NCBI GenBank assembly: GCA_035726825.1
Contig: JALNTX010000002.1
Coordinates: 310,001 to 374,000 of the forward strand
Reading direction: 5' to 3'
DNA length: 64,000 nt
Source of the DNA: Pseudocitrobacter sp913778145
GTDB lineage: Bacteria > Pseudomonadota > Gammaproteobacteria > Enterobacterales > Enterobacteriaceae
Position numbers and translations under genes: made by a program. Every line of letters begins with the position of its first letter. Within the stretch, counting starts at the first letter, position 1. The notes below the pieces were generated by a model. The model saw nothing but the letters and a program-made list of their open reading frames with translations. It did no database searches and was not told the DNA's origin. Below, piece after piece: positions 55,964 through 64,000 of this stretch.

Positions 55964-56651
55964 CGTTATGGCTGTTTAAATGTAAATTCAGCATGACGGG
56001 CTGCGCGCTGCCGCGATAATCGACGGGAATGTCTATCCGGCTTCCAGCCAGCACATAGCCGGCAAGCCCCTGCACATTGGCAAGGCGCGTTCCCGAAGCA
56101 GACAGCAGTGCGATGTCGCTCAGTCGTGCGTATTCGCGCCCTGGATTGGTAAAACTCAGCACGCGACGGCGGGCATCCCAGTTACAGCCGAGCGGTATAC
56201 GATTGGTCTCTTTGCCATGCCCGATAAACACAGGAATGGAGTAGCGCAGCAGGAAGTGCACAGCATTCTCTTGCTCATGGGCTGCCTGTAAATCAGGCAA
56301 CTCATCAATCAGTAAACGGTAACTGTGCTGCTGAGGGTTGCTTTGTGGATTAAGGATTACCACCCGTATCAGTTGGCGTTTTCCGGGTGCAATCCGCGTC
56401 ATCGCCGGGCTGCTGGCGACATCCGTCGTTGGCGTCAGGGTGTCTTTGCCGTTGATCTGCGTCCACGATGCGACACGCACCTGCGCCTGAATCGGCTCAT
56501 CGCCGTTGTTGGAGAGATAGAGCGCGGCGGCCTGTTCGCCTGGTTTCAGGCTGATAAGCACCGGGGCAACCTGCAACGAGGCGGCGTGTACGCGACCAGG
56601 CAATACGCTTAGCAGGCCTAATGCCAGGCAGTGCAGCAAAAAACGTGACAT
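55893..56651 (-). CDS. Periplasmic pilus chaperone (CsuC type)
   Basis: This 252-residue protein has a signal peptide ending at VHAA. The first domain shows the chaperone pattern SLQVAPVLISLKPGEQAAALYLSNNGDEPIQAQVRV; RIAPGKRQLIRVV carries the conserved Arg-Gln segment. It should donate a beta strand to pilins and deliver them to the usher. It lies 2 bases after the pilin stop. Confidence 0.88.
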   Translation of the reverse strand: MSRFLLHCLALGLLSVLPGRVHAASLQVAPVLISLKPGEQAAALYLSNNGDEPIQAQVRVASWTQINGKDTLTPTTDVASSPAMTRIAPGKRQLIRVVILNPQSNPQQHSYRLLIDELPDLQAAHEQENAVHFLLRYSIPVFIGHGKETNRIPLGCNWDARRRVLSFTNPGREYARLSDIALLSASGTRLANVQGLAGYVLAGSRIDIPVDYRGSAQPVMLNLHLNSHNDDCVLARGTKVSASVVPAAASSR

Positions 56652-56653
56652 CG

Positions 56654-57139
56654 TTAATAGGTCACTTGCAGCGTGACATCATCTTCGTAAGTGCCCGCGG
56701 GCACCTGCGCCAGCGCGCCACTGGCAATTTTGCCGTACAGGGTAATTTCCTGTTCGTTACCCGTGCCGGTCATATTGTCAATTGGCGTGGTCGAGGTCAC
56801 CTGCTGCGTTTTAGCATTGTCCGTGTACAAGTTGTAAGCCACGCTGCTGCTTCCGGAAACCAGCGTGAAGGCATCTTCCCCACCTTTGGTGCTGGTTGCG
56901 TTCAGTTTGTAATCAGTACCGCTTGTGCAGGTAACTTTTACCGTGGAATCTGCTGTTAATTCCCCGGTCTCTGAGGAGGCATGTTGACCAAAATCCATAT
57001 CCTCCGCAGAGACAGCGCAAGATTTAAGCACCTCCAGCGTGACGTGCATATTGGCTGTCGCGCTGCCATCTTGCGCATAAGCAGGTAATACCAGCGGCAT
57101 CAATAACGCTAAAATAAGAGGAATTCGCTTTGCATTCAT
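56654..57139 (-). CDS. Spore coat U domain pilin subunit (major pilin candidate)
   Basis: This 161-residue secreted protein starts at MNAKRIPLIL (57139) and has a signal peptide ending at AYA. The SCPU fold is visible: an early Cys in LKSCAVSAEDMDFG, a second Cys in VKVTCTSGTDY and the end GTYEDDVTLQVTY. It is probably the repeating shaft subunit. Confidence 0.86.
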   Translation of the reverse strand: MNAKRIPLILALLMPLVLPAYAQDGSATANMHVTLEVLKSCAVSAEDMDFGQHASSETGELTADSTVKVTCTSGTDYKLNATSTKGGEDAFTLVSGSSSVAYNLYTDNAKTQQVTSTTPIDNMTGTGNEQEITLYGKIASGALAQVPAGTYEDDVTLQVTY

Positions 57140-57481
57140 AATACAGCACCGTTTGGGATTATCACATCGCACGATCGTTTGATGTTCGATGAAGTCTATT
57201 TAGACGCTCTTGGATATTGCAGAAAAAATTTCTTGCGATATTTTGATTAAACCTTACGGGTGACAACAAGCGAAAAAAGCAAATGCGCACAAATTAGCCA
57301 CGTGGTTTAAAATACACTCGGCCAATTAATACAATTATTTAACATAGTGGTAATAAACCCTCATTTATTTGTTGGGAAAGTCAGCGCGTGATGAATAGCA
57401 TCTGATTATTCAGATATTCCAATTAATATTACAAACGCATAATTAGCGATAAATTACTAGGCGATTTTTATAAGTCTGCCA
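57140..57481. other. AT-rich gap inside the pilus operon
   Basis: No gene is visible in these 342 bases between the two subunit genes. The sequence is AT-rich and may hold an internal promoter for the pilin-chaperone-usher part. Confidence 0.4.
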
Positions 57482-58480
57482 TTAATACGTTAGCGTAATC
57501 ACCACATCATCACTGAATATTCCGTCTCCATTTACGCTTTGCCCTGAAGGAATTTCACCATAAACAGAAAAGAGTTGTGCCGCCCCACTGGCGCTGGAAA
57601 CATCCATACGATCCACGTTAGCAGTATTGCCCCACGGCGTTGACGCATTGCTGTCCTGCCATAGCGTATAGGTCAGGCAACGGTTATCCCCGTTACACAA
57701 CTGCCTGCTGTCACCGTTGGCGTGACTGCCATTATCAATACCCAGCGAAAATGCCGTTCCCAATGGACATCGTGCCTGAATCTGCGCACTGGCGCGGGTG
57801 GTTTGCTGGCGCAGAATTGAGGCCTCAAGCAGGCCGAAGTCCAGATTGGTGACGCTTTGAATGGCGCAACTGTCTGACACTGAGGCAGAACTTTGCATAT
57901 TTCCGCCGTTGGTGACGCTGTTTTGCGCCTGCCCGGACTGGCATGAAGCCAGCGCATCAGTGCTGATCTCACTGTTCCAGAAAATACGCATCGTCATGCT
58001 ATAGTTGTAATAGGCGTAGGCGGGAATATCATTTTGCCCGGCAGGAACCACGCCCATGAGATTAAAGGTTCCGCTGACCGTCGTATTTTCAGTGTTCAAC
58101 ATAATGGTTTGCTGCATCAAATTATCATGTTGCTGTAATTCCTCCGAGGGGTCACTCAAGTTGTAAGCACGAAAAAGCAGCGTATAAACATGACCCTCGC
58201 TATCACCGTTTGACTGCATTTTAAAAGGCGGAGCATCCTCGCTCCCCAGGCATATATTGGCGTAGTGATTTACCCCCGGAGTGTAATCCTGGAGGTGACA
58301 GGTGTATTTAGCACTGGCCGTCGTGGTTGCCGTCGAACCGATTGAAAGCGAACCAAAGGAGAAGCTATTCCCGCCGGAAAATTCACAACTAATAGCACCA
58401 CTGGCGGCGAGTACCGTTGCGTGAATGGTCATTATTGCAAATAAAAAAAGGGCATGAACTATCGATATAAAAATGCGCAT
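57482..58480 (-). CDS. Two-domain spore coat U protein (tip adhesin candidate)
   Basis: This 332-residue secreted protein starts at 58480 and has a signal peptide ending near LAAS. Two SCPU domains lie in tandem: residues about 30-165 (SCEFSGGNSFSFGSLSIGS) and about 195-332 (CAIQSVTNLDFG to GIFSDDVVITLTY). The two-domain plan resembles the CsuE tip subunit, though here the gene is first, not last, in the operon. Confidence 0.82.
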   Translation of the reverse strand: MRIFISIVHALFLFAIMTIHATVLAASGAISCEFSGGNSFSFGSLSIGSTATTTASAKYTCHLQDYTPGVNHYANICLGSEDAPPFKMQSNGDSEGHVYTLLFRAYNLSDPSEELQQHDNLMQQTIMLNTENTTVSGTFNLMGVVPAGQNDIPAYAYYNYSMTMRIFWNSEISTDALASCQSGQAQNSVTNGGNMQSSASVSDSCAIQSVTNLDFGLLEASILRQQTTRASAQIQARCPLGTAFSLGIDNGSHANGDSRQLCNGDNRCLTYTLWQDSNASTPWGNTANVDRMDVSSASGAAQLFSVYGEIPSGQSVNGDGIFSDDVVITLTY

Positions 58481-58732
58481 GAGCATATTTTCTCTTTTCT
58501 GCTTACAGGCGTTAGCAGTCGAGAAACAAGTTATAAAATACAGGAAAGAGGGTTTTACACGGGTCACGCAGAGACGTCAAATCTCCGCTGAAAAAGATGA
58601 TCTGCACTCATTCTATTTTTTTGAACAAGATCCGCAAATCATTCCGATTTTCATGACAGCCGTCACACTTTATTCTAAGAGTTATCAAAACAACAACATC
58701 CTTACACTCTGGATGCACCTGGGAGTTTCATC

Positions 58733-58924
58733 ATGAAATCTATTACCTCTTTTCTCGCTGTCGTTGCACTGTCGCTGACTTCTGTTTTAGCCACCAACGC
58801 CCTGGCGGCAGATAACACCCGCGTTGAAGCAGGCTCAAACATCGATACCGCTGTTGGGCAGAATCATATCGATGTGAGCCACGCCTTTGACGCCGAAAAT
58901 TTGACTGCCGGGAATCTGCAGTAA
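58733..58924 (+). CDS. Small secreted protein, 63 residues
   Basis: A clear signal peptide (cleavage near ALA-AD, residue 26) leaves a mature part of about 37 residues rich in Asn, Asp and Ala. The SD GGGAG is 7 bases from the ATG. I do not recognise the family. It is divergent from the pilus operon and convergent with the urea carboxylase gene. Confidence 0.7.
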   Translation: MKSITSFLAVVALSLTSVLATNALAADNTRVEAGSNIDTAVGQNHIDVSHAFDAENLTAGNLQ

Positions 58925-58946
58925 AATCCCTACTGAATCGTGACGA

Positions 58947-61900
58947 TCAGGCAGCGTCCTCCTGAATCACCGCCACGCGCTGCCCGGCCCGTACTGACGA
59001 ACCGGGTTGTACAGCCACGTGTTGAATAACGCCATCACACGGGGCAAGAAGCGGAATTTCCATTTTCATCGATTCCAGTACAACCAGCACGTCGCCTGCG
59101 CGCACGCGGCTTCCTGCGGTAGCCTGCACCTGCCAGAGATTCCCGGAGATGGGGCTATCCACGCCCTGTTCTCCCCGCTGGAGTGGCGCATCTTCGTCTT
59201 CTTGCGTCATACACTCCTGACTGTCGAAATGCGCCTGGCCGCTGGCTATCCAGCGGTCGCGCTCCTCATTAAACGCTCGCTGTTGATGCTTTCGAAACGC
59301 CCCAATCTCTTGTGCTTCACGTTCAAGAAACTGCTGATACTCCGCAAGCCGCAGCGTGCTGTGCTCAATACGTAACGGATAGCGCCCGAGCGGAAAATCA
59401 CGGCGAATGTGCAGCAATTCTTCCGCCGAAACGGGATAAAAGCGGATTTGGTCAAAAAAGCGCAGCAGCCACGGCTTACCGTCGAAATCAGCTACGTGAC
59501 GATAGCGATTCCACATTTGCAGGGTTCGCCCGACAAACTGGTAACCGCCTGGCCCTTCCATGCCATAAACGCAGAGGTAGGCACCGCCAATTCCTACCGA
59601 GTTTTCCGCAGTCCAGGTTCGCGCGGGGTTATATTTGGTGGTGACCAAACGGTGACGCGGATCCAGCGGCGTCGCCACCGGCGCGCCCAGATAGACATCC
59701 CCTAAGCCCATCACCAGATAGCTGGCGTCAAAAACGGTCTGCCATACGGCTTGCTCATCGGGCAGATCGTTGATCCGACGAATGAATTCGAGGTTACTCG
59801 GACACCAGGGCGCATCCGGGCGCACGGTGGTCATGTATTTATCAATCGCCTTGCGGCAGGCCGGATCATCCCAGGAAAGCGGAAGATGCACCACCCGCGT
59901 AGGAACCTGTAAATCGTCGCTGGCGCAAACGCTGAGCCATTCCCCACGCACCCATGTCAGCAATTCATCAAGCGCTAGCGTTTCCGGTTCATAATGAACC
60001 TGTAAAGATCGAATGCCCGGCGTCAGGTCAACCACGCCAGGTCGCGATGCGCGCTTCAGCGCCTCCATCAGGGCGTGAATGCGAAAACGCAGTACCAGGT
60101 CCAGCTCAGGTTCTCCGGCTTCCAGCAGCATATGCGTATCGCCCGATACGCGGGCAATCAGCCGCTTGTCAGCTGCCCCGCAGTTCATCACAATGGGCGA
60201 CGCTAATTCGGCAGGCTGCCATTCGGTTGCGATACTTTGTAGCGTACCTATCTCGTCATCCTGCGCCAGTGCAAGCCGACGCGCGGTTTTCAGGCTGACA
60301 GGTGCAAAGCGGATTTTGTCTCCCGCCTTTAGCTGACCTAGCTGCCAGAGATCGGCTTCGATAACGGTGACCGGACAAACAAACCCACCCAGACTCGGGC
60401 CATCCGGGCCAAGAATAACGGGCATATCACCGGTAAAATCAACCGCGCCTACCGCGTAGGGATTATCGTGAATGTTAGAGGGATGTAGCCCCGCTTCTCC
60501 CCCGCTTTCGCGCGCCCAAAGCGGTTTCGGGCCGATTAACCGTACTCCCGTTCGACTGGAGTTAAAGTGCACTTCCCAGTCGGTAGCAAAGAAGGTGTCG
60601 ATATAGCGCTCAGCAAAGAATTCCGGTGCGCCGTGTGGGCCATAGATCACGCGCAGCGTGCGCGTCTGCGGTAAGTGCGTATGCAGCGATGCGGGCAGAG
60701 TCGCCTGCGGTGCGTCGTGGCCATCGCCCAGATGCAGCACATCGCCCGCGCGTAATGCGCGTCCTGCATGCCCGCCGAACTGACCGAGGGTAAAGGTGCT
60801 TTTACTGCCGAGATACATCGGAACCTGAATACCGCCGCGCAAACATAAGTAGCTTCGCACGCCTGCCCCGCTGATTTCGCCGATTTTCAGCGTCGATCCA
60901 GCAGGGATGGTGAACGTTTGGTTCATCACCTGCGCTACGCCATCCAGCGTTACCGAAATCGGGGCACCGCAGACGACCGCCACCGCCGCGCGATTAAATT
61001 TGAGAGCAGGCCCGCTGAGGGTGATCTCCAGCGCGGCTTCTCCTTCCGGGTTGCCGAGCAGGCGATTGCCCAGACGCAGCGCCCGGTTATCCATTGGGCC
61101 TGACGGCGGTACCCCTACGGCCCAGTAGCCCAGACGACCAGGATAATCCTGCACGCTGGTTTGCGTGCCGGCGCTCACCACCTCAACGGTATTCGCCTGA
61201 TAGTGCAACGTGTCCAGGCAGCGGGTCCAGGGTTCGCCTTTGCTGAACGGCTCAAACGCCAGAATTTGCTCGAGATAAAGGCGATTTGTTTCAACTCCGT
61301 ACAAACGCGTTTCAGCCAGTGCATGGCGTAGTGCTGTTATGGCCTCAGCCCGGTTATCACGCCAGCTCATCATTTTAGCCAGCATCGGGTCAAAGAACGG
61401 TGGTACCTCACATCCGGCTTCAATCCAACTGTCGATACGTAACGTCTCACCATCGGTGGGGGGTAAAATGACCTCGGTTAACAAGCCCGGCGATGGCTGA
61501 AAATCACGTCCCGGATCTTCCGCGTAAATGCGGGCCTGAATGGCGTGACCGCGCGGGGTTAATCCGCCGGAGAGCATCGATAAGGGAGAGAGTTCCCCGG
61601 CGGCAAGCTCGATCATCCAGCGCACCAGATCCACGCCCCATACCAGCTCGGTGACACCGTGTTCCACCTGTAAACGGGTATTTACTTCGAGAAAATAGAA
61701 CTGCGCGGCCTGGCTGTCATAGACAAACTCTACGGTACCTGCGCTACGGTAACTCACCGCCTTGCCGAGGGCGATGGCTGCTTCACACAGCGCATCGCTC
61801 ACACCGTCGGGAAGATTTGGCGCAGGCGTTTCTTCAATCACTTTCTGGTTGCGGCGCTGAACAGAACAGTCGCGCACGCCGAGGGCGATCACCTCCCCCT

Positions 61901-62549
61901 TACCGTCGCCAAAAATTTGCACTTCCAGATGACGAGCGCGCTGAATGTACTTTTCCAGAAAAACGCCCGCATCACTAAAGTTGTTCTGCCCCAGGCGCAC
62001 AACCGTGTCGAACGCCTCGTTGAGTTCCTGTTCATCATGGCATACGCGCATCCCAATCCCCCCGCCGCCCGCCGTACTTTTCAGCATGACCGGATAGCCT
62101 ATCAACGCGGCGTGCTGACAGGCTTCCTGGGCATCCGCCAACAGTTCAGTGCCTTCCAGCATCGGAACGCCCTGAGACTTCGCCAGAGCGCGGGCGGTGT
62201 GCTTCAAGCCAAAGGTGCGCAGTTGCGCCGGCGTCGGCCCAATAAATGCCAGCCCCGCAGCCTCGCAGGCTTCGGCGAAAGCTGCATTTTCCGAAAGAAA
62301 CCCGTAGCCGGGATGAATCGCGCTGGCACCGCTGCTTTTGGCGGCGGCGATAATTTTGTCGATTACCAGATAGGTTTGTGCCGCCGGGCCTTCGCCAAGG
62401 CTTATCGCTTCATCGGCGTCACGGATGTGCAGGCTGCTGAGATCAGCCTCAGAATAGACCGCCACGCTGTTAATGTGCATGGCACGCAGAGTGCGTAAAA
62501 TTCGGCAGGCGATAGCGCCACGGTTGGCAATGAGGAGTTTTGTGAACAT
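58947..62549 (-). CDS. Urea/guanidine carboxylase (biotin-dependent)
   Basis: This 1200-residue protein starts with a biotin carboxylase domain (about 1-450, ATP-grasp GGGGIGMRV), followed by allophanate hydrolase subunit 2-like and subunit 1-like (KipA/KipI) carboxyltransferase domains (about 480-1030). A C-terminal biotinyl domain carries the biotin lysine at about 1162 in ESMKME. The product allophanate or carboxyguanidine is cleaved by a partner hydrolase, which is not in the window. Many proteins once called urea carboxylase prefer guanidine. Confidence 0.92.
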   Translation of the reverse strand: MFTKLLIANRGAIACRILRTLRAMHINSVAVYSEADLSSLHIRDADEAISLGEGPAAQTYLVIDKIIAAAKSSGASAIHPGYGFLSENAAFAEACEAAGLAFIGPTPAQLRTFGLKHTARALAKSQGVPMLEGTELLADAQEACQHAALIGYPVMLKSTAGGGGIGMRVCHDEQELNEAFDTVVRLGQNNFSDAGVFLEKYIQRARHLEVQIFGDGKGEVIALGVRDCSVQRRNQKVIEETPAPNLPDGVSDALCEAAIALGKAVSYRSAGTVEFVYDSQAAQFYFLEVNTRLQVEHGVTELVWGVDLVRWMIELAAGELSPLSMLSGGLTPRGHAIQARIYAEDPGRDFQPSPGLLTEVILPPTDGETLRIDSWIEAGCEVPPFFDPMLAKMMSWRDNRAEAITALRHALAETRLYGVETNRLYLEQILAFEPFSKGEPWTRCLDTLHYQANTVEVVSAGTQTSVQDYPGRLGYWAVGVPPSGPMDNRALRLGNRLLGNPEGEAALEITLSGPALKFNRAAVAVVCGAPISVTLDGVAQVMNQTFTIPAGSTLKIGEISGAGVRSYLCLRGGIQVPMYLGSKSTFTLGQFGGHAGRALRAGDVLHLGDGHDAPQATLPASLHTHLPQTRTLRVIYGPHGAPEFFAERYIDTFFATDWEVHFNSSRTGVRLIGPKPLWARESGGEAGLHPSNIHDNPYAVGAVDFTGDMPVILGPDGPSLGGFVCPVTVIEADLWQLGQLKAGDKIRFAPVSLKTARRLALAQDDEIGTLQSIATEWQPAELASPIVMNCGAADKRLIARVSGDTHMLLEAGEPELDLVLRFRIHALMEALKRASRPGVVDLTPGIRSLQVHYEPETLALDELLTWVRGEWLSVCASDDLQVPTRVVHLPLSWDDPACRKAIDKYMTTVRPDAPWCPSNLEFIRRINDLPDEQAVWQTVFDASYLVMGLGDVYLGAPVATPLDPRHRLVTTKYNPARTWTAENSVGIGGAYLCVYGMEGPGGYQFVGRTLQMWNRYRHVADFDGKPWLLRFFDQIRFYPVSAEELLHIRRDFPLGRYPLRIEHSTLRLAEYQQFLEREAQEIGAFRKHQQRAFNEERDRWIASGQAHFDSQECMTQEDEDAPLQRGEQGVDSPISGNLWQVQATAGSRVRAGDVLVVLESMKMEIPLLAPCDGVIQHVAVQPGSSVRAGQRVAVIQEDAA

Positions 62550-62712
62550 GATGATGACTCAATTCAGGCGGGTCGTCCCGCGATAAAGTCATTCCCCTGA
62601 GGTCGTCCCCAGGGTGCACGCGCTTACGCTTTCGGCGTCGGCGTGTGATTCAGGCGATCGGCGCGGGCGGCAAACAGGCGAAAAATCACCTTGCGCCAGC
62701 GTTGCCAACGGG

Positions 62713-63348
62713 TCAGTTCCATATCAGCACCTCGGCAGGCGTCGGGTTCCAACCATTGCACGGATTATTAAGCTGCGGACAGTTGGAAATCAGCACTATC
62801 ACGTTGCATTCCGCTAGCAGTTCTACATACTTCCCTGCGCCAGAGATACCGTCTTCGAAGGTCAATCCTCCCTCTGGCGTCACCGGCACGTTCATAAAGA
62901 AGTTGATGTTGGCGCTGATATCGCGTTTATGCAGGCGACCATCGTGCAGGCAGGCACACAGAAAATTATCGCGACAGCTGTGCATGTAGCGTTTGTCCAG
63001 CGAATAGCGCACGGTATTACTCTCCTGCGCGCAAGCGCCGCCAAGGGTGTCATGACGTCCGCAGGTGTCGGCCACTATCGTCAATAACGGATTGCCAAGG
63101 TTGGAGTAAAGCACGCTACCGGTGGTTAAGTAGGCATTCCCCTGACGGCGCAACGTCCGCTGCACGTCATAGCGTTCACGCGGGTTATCCGCGTTGTAAA
63201 ACAGGGTATCGACAGCCTGATTACCTTCAAGATCGAGCAAGCGCAGGGTTTGCCCTTTCTTCACTTCAAACAAACTCGGCTCGCCCGCGGGGATTACATG
63301 GCGGAACACCGCGTCTTGCGCATGGCGTGGGCTGGTTATCATCGTCAT
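62713..63348 (-). CDS. Urea carboxylase-associated protein 2 (UAAP2)
   Basis: This 211-residue protein of the DUF1989 family starts at MTMITSPRHAQD (63348) with AAGGAG 6 bases upstream. Family marks are LLDLEGNQAVDTLFYNADN, ADTCGRHDTLGG and NINFFMNVPV. These proteins accompany urea/guanidine carboxylase genes; recent work on the family supports carboxyguanidine deiminase activity in pairs. It ends 164 bases before the carboxylase gene. Confidence 0.88.
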   Translation of the reverse strand: MTMITSPRHAQDAVFRHVIPAGEPSLFEVKKGQTLRLLDLEGNQAVDTLFYNADNPRERYDVQRTLRRQGNAYLTTGSVLYSNLGNPLLTIVADTCGRHDTLGGACAQESNTVRYSLDKRYMHSCRDNFLCACLHDGRLHKRDISANINFFMNVPVTPEGGLTFEDGISGAGKYVELLAECNVIVLISNCPQLNNPCNGWNPTPAEVLIWN

Positions 63349-63358
63349 CACAGGCTCC

Positions 63359-64000
63359 TTAACAGGTGAAAAGTTGCGTATTAGTAAACGCGCGCTGATT
63401 TTCATCACGGGTGAGAAGCGCGGCTGTTGCAGCCTGCTCATCGTCTGCCTGATACCAGCTCAGTTGAACCGGACGCGGCGCATAATCGGTATCAGGGTTT
63501 TGCGGATGCGGTAGTGCGGTCAGCACGATCAACACGTCCATCGGGGCATAAAGTTCGACGTAATCCCCTGCCTGCGAATGCCCTTTCACGAAATGGAATT
63601 TCCCCTCTTCATCCACCGTCACTTTGCTGAAGAAATTGACCACCATCAGCAAATCTTCCAGACCAAGATCCCATTTTCCCAGTTCCACCAGCAGGTTATC
63701 GACGCCATTGCGATAAAAGGCGTTGCGCAGTTCCTGATAACGCCCTGTGCCATATTTTTCCGCCGTTTCCTGCGCATTTAATACGCCGCCAAAAGGGTCA
63801 TGCCAACCGCAGGTATCAGCAACAATCCCCGCCAGGACGCGCCCCATATCGGAATAGAAACAGTGCCCGAGGGTAAGACGCGCGGTGTGCTGACCTTTCA
63901 GGGTATCGGGCAGGTTTAGCCGTTCACTTTTCTCGTGTGGGTTGAGCATCATCATGCTGACGTTTGCATTGCCGTCGATATCCGTCAGGCGCAAGATCTG
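63359..64000 (-). CDS. Urea carboxylase-associated protein 1 (UAAP1), partial
   Basis: The C-terminal 213 residues are visible and the start lies beyond the right edge. The frame reads LRLTDIDGNANVSMMMLNPHE, ADTCGWHDPFGGVLNA and VVNFFSKVTVDEEGKFHF, paralogous to the downstream UAAP2. The two genes are separated by 10 bases, so they form an operon with the carboxylase. Confidence 0.88.
   Translation of the reverse strand, partial: QILRLTDIDGNANVSMMMLNPHEKSERLNLPDTLKGQHTARLTLGHCFYSDMGRVLAGIVADTCGWHDPFGGVLNAQETAEKYGTGRYQELRNAFYRNGVDNLLVELGKWDLGLEDLLMVVNFFSKVTVDEEGKFHFVKGHSQAGDYVELYAPMDVLIVLTALPHPQNPDTDYAPRPVQLSWYQADDEQAATAALLTRDENQRAFTNTQLFTC

Overview
The window is a stretch of enterobacterial chromosome (Enterobacteriaceae, about 50-55% GC by eye) that runs mostly parallel to the 23-25 min region of Escherichia coli. 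The flanking genes (trhO, lpxL, mdtG, msyB, yceK, opgHG, opgC, ymdB, ycdZYX, ghrA, serX, phoH, efeUOB, putPA, rutR, ymdF, wrbA, yccJ, agp), REP/BIME and ERIC repeats, and a Salmonella-type msgA gene point to the Escherichia/Salmonella/Citrobacter group. Citrobacter or a close relative is my best guess; the species cannot be fixed from the sequence alone.

Layout. 1-9.4 kb: tRNA hydroxylation (trhO, partial), lipid A acylation (lpxL), drug efflux (mdtG), two small genes (msyB, yceK), and osmoregulated periplasmic glucan synthesis and succinylation (opgGH, divergent opgC). 9.4-16.6 kb: ymdB, ymdA and a complete but rearranged curli locus. Reading left to right it is csgC<, csgD>, csgE>, ERIC, csgG>, csgA<, csgB<, csgF>, instead of the usual csgC< csgA< csgB< csgD> csgE> csgF> csgG>. 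Its major curlin is 421 residues, almost three times the E. coli size, with more than twenty curlin strands broken by three Gly/Asp/His-rich inserts. 16.6-21.8 kb: ycdZYX, ghrA, a tandem duplication of the tRNA-Ser(GGA) gene with promoters and terminators, and phoH. 22-31.5 kb: Fur-type ferrous iron uptake (efeUOB) and proline uptake/catabolism (putP, putA) with five PutA operator cores between them.

31.7-35.8 kb: a block that in E. coli K-12 sits near dinB: the fused remnants of the Flag-2 lateral flagellar locus (lafU/lfhA), rayT with flanking REP arrays, and yafL. 35.9-39.8 kb: a MATE exporter, a LprI-like protein, rutR without its rut operon, a DMT exporter and ymdF. 40.2-45.7 kb: wrbA-yccJ, agp and a polar amino acid ABC importer. 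46.5-51.8 kb: an organosulfur scavenging operon with an SsuABC-type importer, an NtaA/DszA-type flavin monooxygenase and a DszC/SfnB-type oxidoreductase. 52-58.9 kb: SOS-boxed msgA, a LysR regulator, a compact four-gene archaic chaperone-usher pilus operon (spore coat U family) and a small secreted protein. 58.9-64 kb: urea (or guanidine) carboxylase with its two associated proteins, the last one running off the window.

The gene set is therefore a housekeeping backbone carrying accessory modules for surface structures (curli, pili), nutrient scavenging (sulfur, nitrogen, amino acids, iron) and export. The most unusual part is the curli locus: gene order, subunit size and ERIC positions all differ from the textbook arrangement.
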